From an uncultured Mucispirillum sp. (GTDB taxonomy: Bacteria; Chrysiogenota; Deferribacteres; Deferribacterales; Mucispirillaceae): a stretch of DNA of 64,000 bases. The notes under the pieces are model-generated. The model was not told where the DNA came from, made no database searches, and worked only from the letters and a program-made list of their open reading frames with translations. Shown in pieces: positions 8,518 to 17,078 of this stretch. Numbering within the stretch: the stretch's first letter is position 1; the number at the start of each line of letters is the position of its first letter. The stretch spans positions 124,001 to 188,000 of the forward strand of contig CALUWI010000002.1 of assembly GCA_944324465.1 (NCBI GenBank), read 5' to 3'. Position numbers and translations under genes: made by a program.

Positions 8518-9631
8518 ATGAGATTTTTATTAGTATTAATAGCAACATTAAGTATATTAAGCTGGGGGGGGGGCATGTTTTGCAGTTGATGTTGACTTTC
8601 AGGTATATACAAGTTCCTATGCTTATAACGGTGAAAATACTCAATGGGAACAGACAAGAACAACTTTAACTTATTTTGAGAATTTTACAGAAGCATTATT
8701 TGATATTAAATTTAATGAAATAATAGATGTTCAGCTTGGTGCGGCTATTTTTATGCCGTTTACATTTGAATTTCCAGACGGAGTTCGTGTATTTCCAATA
8801 GTTACTTCCCGCATAGGTAATGAAGATGTGCAGTTAAGATTAGGAACTATGAAAAGTGGAAGAAATCTGCCAGCACCAATTCGTGACCCATTAATAGATA
8901 TGACACCTGTTGTTCGCTCAACCTGGGGAAATACCCTTATTGATAATAAAGAACAGTATCTTTATGGTGAAAAATTTACACACGGCCACTATGAATACGG
9001 CGGCTCACTTGACTGGTTTAAATATGGTAAAGGCGAGCTTTATATGAACTGGCAGGTTTTAGATACAAAAAGACACAGAGAAAGATTTGATGTGGGGTTT
9101 GACTGGGCATTAGATTTTGTTTCGCCTATTTTTACTCCATATATTGCAATCCATTACTGGCATAACGGCGGCCACGAAAACGACAGACTTCCAGGTGTAC
9201 CACCTATGACAGAAAACTATACTGGTGCAATAGGTATAAACAGCAAACATTTATCTATACTTTATCTTGCATCATATAACTTTGAAGACAGGGATAAACC
9301 AGGTAAATTTGGACATGGATTATATTTAAGGGGAGATATACCTATAACTCCAGATAAAAACTGGTTTGTAATTGAGCCTATTATATTTGTTTCTGGCTGG
9401 TACTTAAACCATGACCACCAGTTTATAAGTGTAGAAGGCGACCCATTTTTTAGAGTGCCATTTTATGCAGGGCTTAACATTAAAAAAGAATTTGTATTTG
9501 ATAACGGCATCAGCTTATCTTTTGCTTTTATAAACGGTGTATTCTTAACAGAACAGGGCGAAGTAGGTACAAGGTTTGACCAGACAATCAGCTTTAATTT
9601 TACATACAGATTACCAATCACTAAAAGATAA
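8518..9631 (+). CDS. Phase-variable outer-membrane-type protein, OFF by frameshift at a G10 tract
   Basis: The ATG at 8518 starts a signal peptide (MRFLLVLIATLSILSW), but a run of 10 G at 8564-8573 puts the ribosome in a frame that stops at a TGA a few codons later (near 8587). In the other frame the sequence stays open to 9631 and reads as mature protein from ACFAVDVDFQVYTSSYAY. One G fewer (9), or two more (12), restores a 370-371-residue protein with a cleavage site after CFA. The mature part is aromatic-rich and beta-strand-like, similar in style to the preceding gene, and ends FNFTYRLPITKR. Poly-G tracts of this kind mediate slipped-strand phase variation in other bacteria. An assembly miscount of the tract is the alternative. 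Confidence 0.75.
8564..8573 (+). repeat. Poly-G tract (10 G) inside a coding region
   Basis: Ten consecutive G in an AT-rich genome, 46 nt after the start codon and inside the signal-peptide region. The count sets the reading frame: 9 or 12 gives the full protein, 10 or 11 truncates it. Confidence 0.9.
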
Positions 9632-9645
9632 TATATCATTATGCA

Positions 9646-9668
9646 GCAGCCCCTGTGGTTGGGGCTGC
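9646..9668. terminator. Hairpin between convergent surface-protein genes
   Basis: GCAGCCCC (9646-9653) and GGGGCTGC (9661-9668) form a perfect 8-bp, GC-rich stem with a 7-nt loop. There is no clear U-run on either side, so termination is likely but not certain. Its place between two converging genes supports the call. Confidence 0.5.
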
Positions 9669-9725
9669 CTGTCTTCTACTTGTGGGTTATGAAATAATAT
9701 ATTCTATATTATTCCAATAATAACT

Positions 9726-10768
9726 TTATTGTTTTGCAGGAACATTACCTAATGATATTGTTTTAGCTACAATACCTGATTTACCTATTACTACTTGTAC
9801 TTTAGCATCTTTGATTTCTGCCGCTGTTGCATTTGTTACTTTTACAGTATAAGTATCTGCTGATTTAGTAACTGTAACATTTAATCCTGCTGTTGCTTTT
9901 ACATTTTCTGATGCGTTTGCAGAAAATACTATATCTTCTACTGGCACGATATCATTCATTGTAATATATGCATCAGATGAAACACCACGAATATTTTCTA
10001 TAGTAGGGTAACTTATATAAACATCACCTATTTTTTTAGCAGTTATAGTAACTGTACCACTAGGTTTTGTTGGAGCTTCTAAGTAATATTCTTCATCTGT
10101 TGTGATAAAGTCTATTGCTTCTTTAAATGTAAAAGAATATTCACCATTATTATTTGTTACTGTAGAAATTTCTGCTAAAGCTTTTTCTGCATCTGCAAAT
10201 AAAAATTCTTCATTATGGGAGAATGTTATTAATTTTGTCTCAGCATTTTGAGTAAGAGTACCAAAACCTCTTGCAAATTCATTAAATTTACCTAAATTTT
10301 CAATACCTTCTGTTGTTAAATTATTATTTAATAATATTTCAAGTTTTTCTGCATATCTTTGGTCTTGATTATTTTTTTCTAATGAATTTTTAGAAAGCTG
10401 TACTAACATATCTCTGTGCCCAAAAGCTTCATTATCTGCACCACCACCTGCTTGTTCAAATGGTAATTGAGTTTTGTCTGGGTCATTAAGGTCATCATTA
10501 GTTCTAATAAAAGATTCTTCTTTACCTTCTGCGGTGATATAACTAACACCACCTGTACTTTCTGGGAATTTTAAAACGAATGGTAATGTTTCAAGATTAG
10601 TGCTTGCTGTTTGCACCAGTGGGAATTTAGTAAGGTTGTATTTGCCATCAGGCTTAACTACAGGTGGAACAGTTTCCCCCCCCCGTTAGAATCTTTGCTG
10701 TCATCAGCACAACCTGCAAGAGCAAAAACTGCCACTGCAGAAAACATCAACATTAATAGTTTTTTCAT
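9726..10768 (-). CDS. Phase-variable lipoprotein, OFF by frameshift at a G9 tract
   Basis: The ATG at 10768, with AGGAGG upstream, begins MKKLLMLMFSAVAVFALAGC, a lipoprotein signal with lipobox LAGC. After DDSKDSN comes a run of 9 G on the coding strand (10684-10676). With 9 G the frame ends at TAG (10660-10658) after 36 codons. With 10 G (or 7) it continues as ETVPPVVKPDGKYNLTKFPL into the long frame that ends at 9726, giving about 347 residues. The mature part is Thr/Asn/Lys-rich; its C-terminal 130 residues look like beta-sandwich repeats. No family is recognised. It is probably lipid-anchored at the cell envelope and phase-variable. Either a real OFF state or a miscounted tract explains the break. 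Confidence 0.72.
10676..10684 (-). repeat. Poly-G tract (9 G on the coding strand) in the lipoprotein gene
   Basis: Nine C on the plus strand are nine G in the coding direction, directly after codon 28. Ten or seven G restores the full frame; nine truncates. It is one of only two such tracts noticed in the window, and both lie in neighbouring envelope-protein genes. Confidence 0.9.
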
Positions 10769-10823
10769 AGTTATCCTCCTATTTTTATTTACAATACTAT
10801 TAACCTAATAATGTATTATGTCC

Positions 10824-10851
10824 ATTTTAATCTAATATTTTATTTTTGCAA
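10824..10851 (-). promoter_or_regulatory. Possible promoter of the phase-variable lipoprotein gene
   Basis: On the minus strand TTGCAA (10851-10846), a 16-bp spacer and TAAAAT (10829-10824) lie about 55 bp before the ATG at 10768. The -35 matches only 4 of 6, so this is tentative. The rest of the roughly 290-bp gap to 11062 is AT-rich and shows only the aminotransferase terminator. Confidence 0.4.
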
Positions 10852-11021
10852 GTATTTTTTTAAGATATTTGATAAAGTGATTATCTTGAATAAGCATATA
10901 TTTTTCATAGTTATATATCTTATTGATAAAATAAATGAAAATTTTTTGATATAAAAACAGTTAAATTTTAAAATATATTTTTTATTTTTAATAACTACAC
11001 ATTCATTATAAATTTGTTACT

Positions 11022-11055
11022 AAAAAAGCCCTTTTAGAACTCACTAAAAGGGCTT
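11022..11055 (-). terminator. Rho-independent terminator of the aminotransferase gene
   Basis: Arms 11026-11037 and 11044-11055 form a perfect 12-bp stem with a 6-nt loop. On the minus strand it is followed by a U-run (AAAA at 11022-11025 on the plus strand), 8 bp after the stop codon. Confidence 0.85.
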
Positions 11056-11062
11056 ATATAAT

Positions 11063-12367
11063 TTATTTTGCTGATTCTACATATTCAACAATCTTCTGAG
11101 CGATTGTTTTTACATTTCTTTCAAACCTTTCCACATCTTTTTCAAGTAAAGTCATGCGGAAACCAAGCAGGTTTGTAAAGAATGAAGTAAGCGGAACAAC
11201 ACATATTCCTGTTGCTCCAAGCAGGTTATATGCAAAACGCTTATCATGTTCTGAATTATTATCAAGCAGCTTATTTACATATTCTTTTACTTCTTTATTT
11301 TCTATTTCTAAATGCTGTTTATTATTTAATACTGCTTCATTAAATACAACACTTAAGTAAAATGCACCATTGCTTCTGTTTACTACAATATATGGCACAT
11401 CTTTTAATATATTATATGCAATATCTGCAAGTTTTTCATAATGGGTAACTCTAGACTGTAAATATTTTGCATATTCTGGGTGTTCCATAAGTTTAGGTAT
11501 TGCCATCTGTGGCATTGTAGTAGAGCATACTTCTGCCTGTTTCTGCTTAAATATTGCCTGAATATAGCGGTCAAAATCTGCATCTTTACCATAGTTATAA
11601 ACTTCAATCCATGCACACCTTGCTCCAGGCCAAGGCACTTCTTTTGAAAGAGAGTTCATACTTATAGCAGGCACATCGCCAATAACTTCTGATAAATATG
11701 GAGTTTTCTGACCATTATATATCATATTATGGTATATTTCATCTGCCACAATAAAAAGATTATGCTCACGGGCTATACGGACAATTTCTTCTAATTTTTC
11801 TCTTGAATAAACATAACCTGTTGGGTTATCTGGGTTAATAACAAGGATACCAACAATAGAATGAGCACTTTTTATTTTTCTCATCAGCTCGCCTAAATCT
11901 GGTGCCCAGTTATTATATGGGTTCATTTTATAAGTGTTTGGTGGAAATGATGCGTGAGCTACTTCTGCCATAAAGTGAGTAGAATATGTTGGCTCAGGCA
12001 TAATTATACGGGCATCAACTCGTATAACAGAATAGCTTCTTGCAATAGCATCCCCTAAACCGTTAAAAAAGATTATATCATCTTTTGTGATTTGTGCCCC
12101 ACCAAGAGCATTTCTTTTGGCGGCTAAATATTCGCGGGTAGAATCTACTCCCTTAGTAGGCGAGTATGCAAAAGACATATTATCATCAATAACTTCTTTT
12201 AATACATCTTTAATCCATTCTGGTACCTGCTCCCCTTTCATAACAGGGTCGCCAATATTTTCCCATGAAATATCCATTCCTTTGGATTTCATAAAGTTTG
12301 CTATCTCTACAATATTTCTAATTTCGTAGGTCAAGCCGCTGCCAATTGTTGCGAAATCTGCTCTCAT
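11063..12367 (-). CDS. PLP-dependent aminotransferase, class I/II
   Basis: 434 residues. Fold-type I signs are visible: the NPDNPTG motif near residue 177, VADEIYHNMIYNG (Asp that contacts the PLP ring nitrogen) near residue 207, and SMNSLSKEVPWPGARC near residue 236, where the Lys binds PLP and the Arg binds its phosphate. It transfers amino groups between an amino acid and a 2-oxo acid; the exact pair (alanine, aspartate or aromatic) cannot be read from sequence. A conserved-looking insert rich in Asn/Lys lies near residues 345-372. The first seven codons and upstream leader are repeated twice further upstream (12520-12873). It has its own strong terminator. Confidence 0.88.
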   Translation of the reverse strand: MRADFATIGSGLTYEIRNIVEIANFMKSKGMDISWENIGDPVMKGEQVPEWIKDVLKEVIDDNMSFAYSPTKGVDSTREYLAAKRNALGGAQITKDDIIFFNGLGDAIARSYSVIRVDARIIMPEPTYSTHFMAEVAHASFPPNTYKMNPYNNWAPDLGELMRKIKSAHSIVGILVINPDNPTGYVYSREKLEEIVRIAREHNLFIVADEIYHNMIYNGQKTPYLSEVIGDVPAISMNSLSKEVPWPGARCAWIEVYNYGKDADFDRYIQAIFKQKQAEVCSTTMPQMAIPKLMEHPEYAKYLQSRVTHYEKLADIAYNILKDVPYIVVNRSNGAFYLSVVFNEAVLNNKQHLEIENKEVKEYVNKLLDNNSEHDKRFAYNLLGATGICVVPLTSFFTNLLGFRMTLLEKDVERFERNVKTIAQKIVEYVESAK

Positions 12368-12490
12368 GTTAACACCTTAATAATATATATTTAATATAAA
12401 ATAAATGCTATCTTCAGTTCAGGATGAACTGCTTTAGTAAGCAAACAAAGGAATTTACTTCCTGTTTGCGTCTAAATAAAAAATTCATGG
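12349..12490. repeat. Tandem repeat copy A (142 bp)
   Basis: This stretch spans the first codons of the aminotransferase and its leader, and recurs at 12520-12661 with no difference noticed by eye. It contains a 7-bp hairpin (12415-12421 with 12425-12431, loop GGA) and an imperfect longer hairpin around GCAAAC...GTTTGC. It is joined to copy B by a 29-bp spacer that also recurs before copy C. Confidence 0.9.
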
Positions 12491-12519
12491 ACGAATTTTT
12501 TATTATTGGTGAAATGAGT

Positions 12520-12661
12520 TTGCGAAATCTGCTCTCATGTTAACACCTTAATAATATATATTTAATATAAAATAAATGCTATCTTCAGTTCAGGATGAAC
12601 TGCTTTAGTAAGCAAACAAAGGAATTTACTTCCTGTTTGCGTCTAAATAAAAAATTCATGG
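12520..12661. repeat. Tandem repeat copy B (142 bp)
   Basis: Same sequence as copy A at an offset of 171 bp. It ends in the same CATGG, but is then followed by about 130 bp of extra sequence (12662-12791) where copy A has only two bases. On the minus strand it carries an ATG (12538) that opens an 11-codon frame, MRADFANSFHQ. Confidence 0.9.
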
Positions 12662-12791
12662 GGAGCGCTTTTTGCGACGCAAGAACTTTCCTGTCCAGCC
12701 AGATTTTCTGTTTCTTCCCTATTCGGTCAGAAAAATCTGTCCTCCTTTTAGTCGCCAAATCGGGAGGAAGTAAAAGTTCGCAAGCTGGACT
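12662..12791. other. Structured insert unique to repeat copy B
   Basis: About 130 bp, visibly richer in G+C than its surroundings and full of inverted repeats: GTCCAGC (12693-12699) with GCTGGAC (12784-12790), GAACTTT (12683-12689) with AAAGTTC (12773-12779), CAGATTTTCTG (12700-12710) with CAGAAAAATCTG (12728-12739), and TCCTCC (12740-12745) with GGAGGA (12763-12768). No convincing protein is encoded. It may be a MITE-like element or part of a structured RNA. Confidence 0.55.
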
Positions 12792-12818
12792 GAATTTTTT
12801 ATTATTGGTGAAATAAGT

Positions 12819-12873
12819 TTGCGAAATCTGCTCTCATGTTAACACCTTAATAATATATATTTAATATAAAATA
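12819..12873. repeat. Partial tandem repeat copy C (55 bp)
   Basis: Repeats the first 55 bp of copies A and B (TTGCGAAATCTG to AATATAAAATA), then diverges shortly before the gdx stop. On the minus strand its ATG (12837) opens another 11-codon frame, MRADFANLFHQ. Confidence 0.88.
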
Positions 12874-12883
12874 GTATTTCCAA

Positions 12884-13204
12884 CTAATGCACTATTTTTG
12901 TGCCTATAACACCTATTATAATCATAGTTATAAAAAACAGTCGCCAAAAGTTTGCACTATCGCCAAAGAAAAATATACCTATAAGCAGTGTACCAACTGC
13001 ACCGATCCCTGTCCATATTACATAGGCAGTACCTATTGGTATAGTTTTTTGAGCAATATATAAAAATACACCGCCTAAAGCCATAGATATTACTGATATA
13101 CCAATAAAAACAACACTGTATTTTGTATATGTAGAAGCCAGCTTAAAGCCTACAGGCCAGCCTACTTCAAAAAGCCCTGCAATTATTAAATATACCCAGC
13201 TCAT
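12884..13204 (-). CDS. gdx: SMR-family exporter, Gdx/SugE type
   Basis: 106 residues with four membrane helices, the full size of a small multidrug resistance subunit. The membrane-embedded Glu sits in LFEVGW near residue 13, and the IPIGTAYVIWTGIGAVGT block near residues 56-73 is characteristic. MSWVYLIIAGLFEVGW and the following GFKLA favour the Gdx/SugE branch (guanidinium/proton antiport) over the QacE/EmrE branch. These proteins work as antiparallel dimers in the inner membrane. It follows der by 3 bp and is probably co-transcribed. No guanidine riboswitch was recognised upstream, as expected for an internal gene. Confidence 0.85.
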   Translation of the reverse strand: MSWVYLIIAGLFEVGWPVGFKLASTYTKYSVVFIGISVISMALGGVFLYIAQKTIPIGTAYVIWTGIGAVGTLLIGIFFFGDSANFWRLFFITMIIIGVIGTKIVH

Positions 13205-13207
13205 ATA

Positions 13208-14554
13208 CTATTCTCCTTCGTCACTGTATTTGCTTTTTCTTTTTCTTATACTTAAGCGGACAGGTACACCGTCAAACCCAAATGCTTCTCTTAACATATT
13301 TACTAAAAACCTTTCATAAGAGAAATGCACCCCTTGCGGATTATTTACAAACGCCACAAAGTATGGCGGCCGTGATGCAACCTGAGTCATATAGTAAAAT
13401 TTTAATCTTCTTGTACCTACAACTGGCGGCTGATGTCTTTCTAAGGCTTCCCTTAAAACAACATTCGCTGCATGAGTAGGCACTCGTTTATTATATTCAA
13501 GATAAAGTTTTTTTACTGCATCAAATATTTTTTCGCAGTTTTTTCCAGTTTTTGCAGATATAAAGACTAATGGCGGGTTTGCTAAAAACTGCAGTTTTTC
13601 AGATAATGTTCTTTTAAAGTTTTTCACTGCCTTTTCATCTTTTCCAGCAATATCCCACTTATTAACTGCAAGCACTACAGGTTTTCCTGCTTCCCAGGCA
13701 TCACTGATTACTTTTACATCTCTTTCATTAAGTCCATCAGCACCGTCAATGACAGCTACAACCACATCTGATTCTTTTACTGCATCTATTGACCTGTAAT
13801 ATCCGTATTTTTCAATAGTATCTTTAAACATTACTGATTTTTTGCGGATACCTGCAGTATCTGTTATAATATATTTATCATTCTTATATGTAAAATATAC
13901 ATCAATACTATCTCTTGTAGTACCTGCAAGTGGTGTAACTATCACCCTTTCTTCGCCAAGCCATGCATTTAAAAGGCTTGATTTACCAACATTTGGTCTG
14001 CCTGCAACTGCAATTTTTATTCTTTCATCTTCATCATTTTCTTCTTCCGGCTCTGTTTCTTCCTGTTCAGGTATATAGGCATGGATATAGTCAAGAATAT
14101 CATCTACATTTCTGCCGTGCAGTGCACTTATTGGGAAAAGCTCCACATCACCGAGCTTATAAAATTCATTTACTGCCTGCTCTCTTGCGTTGCTGTCTGC
14201 CTTATTAACGGCAACAATAAATGGTTTGCCACATTTTCTAAGCATATCGCACACTATTTCATCAAGTGCATGCAGCCCTTCTGATGCATCTACTACTAAT
14301 ATTAAAAAGTCAGCTTCTTCTAATGCCTTAAAAAACTGCTCCTGCATTTCTTTCTTTAAAATATCAGCCTGTAAATCAAACCCGGCAGTATCCACAAGTT
14401 TAAAATCTTTTGAAAGCCAGGATGTTTCTACTTCTATCCTGTCCCTTGTAACTCCAGGCATATCGTCAGTTATGGCAATACGCCTGCCAGCAATCCTGTT
14501 AAACAGAGTGGATTTTCCTACATTTGGTCTGCCTATAATACCTAAATTAAACAT
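13208..14554 (-). CDS. der: Der (EngA), double-GTPase ribosome assembly factor
   Basis: About 448 residues. Two GTPase domains in tandem are clear: GRPNVGKST near residue 9 with DTAGF and NKAD, and GRPNVGKSS near residue 186 with DTAGI and NKWD. They are followed by the C-terminal KH-like domain ending in IRKRKSKYSDEGE. An acidic linker (EETEPEEENDEDE) joins the GTPase domains. Der acts in 50S ribosomal subunit maturation. The ATG at 14554 (MFNLGIIGRPNVGK) is preferred to the one six codons upstream because the family starts just before the first GTPase motif and it reduces overlap with gltX. Confidence 0.95.
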   Translation of the reverse strand: MFNLGIIGRPNVGKSTLFNRIAGRRIAITDDMPGVTRDRIEVETSWLSKDFKLVDTAGFDLQADILKKEMQEQFFKALEEADFLILVVDASEGLHALDEIVCDMLRKCGKPFIVAVNKADSNAREQAVNEFYKLGDVELFPISALHGRNVDDILDYIHAYIPEQEETEPEEENDEDERIKIAVAGRPNVGKSSLLNAWLGEERVIVTPLAGTTRDSIDVYFTYKNDKYIITDTAGIRKKSVMFKDTIEKYGYYRSIDAVKESDVVVAVIDGADGLNERDVKVISDAWEAGKPVVLAVNKWDIAGKDEKAVKNFKRTLSEKLQFLANPPLVFISAKTGKNCEKIFDAVKKLYLEYNKRVPTHAANVVLREALERHQPPVVGTRRLKFYYMTQVASRPPYFVAFVNNPQGVHFSYERFLVNMLREAFGFDGVPVRLSIRKRKSKYSDEGE

Positions 14555-14555
14555 T

Positions 14556-16013
14556 CTATAAAAGCCCTGCAAGTTTCATTGTTTCATTTATTCTTCTTGT
14601 AAGCTCAGCACAAGAAAGAAGTGTTGCTACACTATCCATTTCAGGCCCTTTTGTACTTCTTGTTACTCCTGAACGGACTGCCATATATAATGGTTTGCCT
14701 TTTGTGCCTGTTTCTTTTTGTATCTCTTTCATTATTGCTCTGTAAGTATCTAAATCAAGATAATCAAGACCTGCTATTTTTGAAAGGAATAAATCAAGCA
14801 CACCTTTACTTGTTTCAAGAGCAAGCATTTCGCGGGCTTCTTCAGTTATTTCATCAGGCAGTTTAAAATATACCTGTAAATATTCTGGAGCATCGCTTAA
14901 AAGTGTAAAATTATCACGGACAGATAAAAGCATAGCTTCCATTTTTTCTTTATTTTCGCTTATATATTTTTCATCTGCAAGACCTGCTGATATTATATAA
15001 GGTTTGCAAAGTTCTAATAATTCAGAAATCTCTTTTGAGCGAATATATATGCCATTCATCCATTTTAATTTATCAAAATCAAATACAGCAGCACTTTTTG
15101 AAACTCTTGACATAGAGAATTTTTCTTTTAATTCATCTATTGTAAAAAGCTCTCTTTCATCATCTGAACTCCATGAAAGAAGGGACATATAGTTAATCAT
15201 AGCTTCTTTTAAGTAGCCTGCTTTTCTAAATTCTTCTACACTTGTGTTACCATGTCTTTTAGAAAGTTTTGCATGGTCTGGACCTAATATCATAGGGATA
15301 TGAGCAAATACAGGTGCTTTTTCACCTATTGCTTCATATATTAAAGCCTGCTTTGGAGTGTTTGATAAGTGGTCATCACCCCTTATGACATGAGTTATTT
15401 TCATTAATGCATCATCTATTACAACAACATAGTTATATATTGGTGCACCGTCTGGGCGGATAATAATAAAATCACCAAAAGCATTTGTTGGAAATTCTAT
15501 ATCGCCATGTATCATATCATGTACCATAATAGTTGGTTTAAATGCACGAAATCTGATAGATGCTTTTTCGCCCCTTGCTTCTCTTTCTGCTATTTCTTCT
15601 TTAGTAAGATGAGCACATTTACCATTATATATATATGCTCTGCCTTCCTGCTGAGCTTTTTCACGGTCTGCATCAAGTTCTTCTTTTGTACAGAAACATT
15701 TATAAGCATAGCCTTCTTCAATTAATTTTTCAGCATATTTATTATATATGTCAAACCTTTCAGTCTGTCGGTATGGACCATATTCGCCGCCTTTTTTTGG
15801 TCCTTCATCATAATCAAGACCAAGCCACTCCAAATCTTCATATATAAGCTCTTCACTTTCAAGGGTAGACCTTTCTAAATCTGTATCTTCAATACGAAGG
15901 ATAAATTTACCACCCTGACTTCTGGCAAATAAATAGTTAAAAAGAGCTGTTCTCACATTACCTACATGTATGTGCCCTGTAGGGCTTGGAGCAAAGCGAA
16001 CACGAATAGACAT
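14556..16013 (-). CDS. gltX: Glutamyl-tRNA synthetase
   Basis: About 485 residues, class I synthetase. The HIGH-type motif is PSPTGHIHVGNVRTALFN at the N-terminus, and the KMSKS-type motif is HAKLSKRHG near residue 248. It charges tRNA-Glu, and possibly tRNA-Gln if the cell uses the amidotransferase route. The start MSIRVRFAPSPTG at 16013 is chosen because AGGAG (16026-16022) lies 8 nt before it but only 2 nt before the ATG at 16019. It leads an operon-like run gltX-der-gdx with short gaps or overlap. The cysteine pairs of the Zn-type subclass are partly visible (CFC near residue 108). Confidence 0.95.
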   Translation of the reverse strand: MSIRVRFAPSPTGHIHVGNVRTALFNYLFARSQGGKFILRIEDTDLERSTLESEELIYEDLEWLGLDYDEGPKKGGEYGPYRQTERFDIYNKYAEKLIEEGYAYKCFCTKEELDADREKAQQEGRAYIYNGKCAHLTKEEIAEREARGEKASIRFRAFKPTIMVHDMIHGDIEFPTNAFGDFIIIRPDGAPIYNYVVVIDDALMKITHVIRGDDHLSNTPKQALIYEAIGEKAPVFAHIPMILGPDHAKLSKRHGNTSVEEFRKAGYLKEAMINYMSLLSWSSDDERELFTIDELKEKFSMSRVSKSAAVFDFDKLKWMNGIYIRSKEISELLELCKPYIISAGLADEKYISENKEKMEAMLLSVRDNFTLLSDAPEYLQVYFKLPDEITEEAREMLALETSKGVLDLFLSKIAGLDYLDLDTYRAIMKEIQKETGTKGKPLYMAVRSGVTRSTKGPEMDSVATLLSCAELTRRINETMKLAGLL

Positions 16014-16564
16014 AATCATATCTCCTATGCACTAAATAATTATATAATAAACTATTACTTATATATGTTTTTCATAGAAATACAAGAAAAAATTTTATAT
16101 TTACCTATTTTTAAGCAAAATCAGTGATTTTTGTTTCTAATTCCTTATATTTTCTGCACTTAAATATACAGGATATTTTTATCAGCAGGCTGTCAGACAG
16201 CTTTCTTTAATGGATAGACAATAGATTCTTCGTTTTGCTCATAATGATAATTTTTGGGCAGAATTTTACATTTATACTGGCTCTCATATATATTATACTA
16301 ATCATTAGTGTATATTATATACATTATTATATATATCTTTACTTTCTTTCTACATAAATACATCACTTTTTTAGTTGCTTAAATTTTAAGCATTAAGATA
16401 ATCTATTTGATATTACGATAATATTTTATTGTTCTTTCCACACTTTTCCACAGGTTATCAAATAAAACCTTCTTAGTTATCCATGCACCTTTATATATTA
16501 TTGATATTTCATTATTCCTTTATAACTTATTAATAATATTAAAAAACTTTTCTATTGACATAAA

Positions 16565-16587
16565 AAAGCCTTATTTTTCAAGGCTTT
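16565..16587 (-). terminator. Orphan terminator-like hairpin inside the long intergenic region
   Basis: AAAGCCTT (16565-16572) and AAGGCTTT (16580-16587) pair over 8 bp around a 7-nt loop. On the minus strand it runs into a U-run. No annotated minus-strand gene lies upstream of it, so it might end a small RNA or be part of the origin-like structure. Confidence 0.45.
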
Positions 16588-17048
16588 ATATATATAAAGT
16601 TTTCCACAGGTTATCCACAGTGTTTATAGAATATTCCAAAAATCATTGGCATTTAAGCATATATTTTTATCATGCGACATTTTTAGTCATTTTGTATTCT
16701 CAAATATTTATCCAGTTATATTTTTCATATGCAGCTTCTTTATATTTTAATTTTTCATATCGGCTTAATTTTATTTTTTAATATTTTTACTTTAAATATT
16801 TACATTATTTCGTTATTTTTTAACGACCAAACATCCAAAAACATATTCTGCTAAATCACAATAACATTGTTTTATTTTTACTAATATCTACTATTTTAAT
16901 AGATTATTTTTATATTTGTTATAACAAAATATATCTTTTTTATCCTATTATTTGCAGGCTTGTAAAAAGTATTGATATAGCATTAATACATACACTTTTT
17001 AATTTTAAACCTTTTTTTTATTTATGTATTCAATTTAATGAAAAAATG

Positions 17049-17078
17049 TTGACAAAACTCAATTTATATATTTAAATA
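17049..17078 (+). promoter_or_regulatory. sdhC: Likely promoter of sdhCDAB
   Basis: TTGACA at 17049-17054 is followed after 18 bp by TAAATA at 17073-17078. A leader of about 100 nt separates it from sdhC, whose AAGGAG (17172-17177) lies 7 nt before the ATG. No regulator site was recognised in the leader. Confidence 0.55.

Noticed and set aside
12595-12816. A 73-codon plus-strand frame across the repeat block
   Set aside because: It runs through repeat copy B and the structured insert, with no Shine-Dalgarno site or family resemblance.
16205-16240. Segment resembling a common dispersed AGATTCTTCG-type repeat
   Set aside because: Only one degenerate copy is seen, so no repeat family can be claimed from this window.
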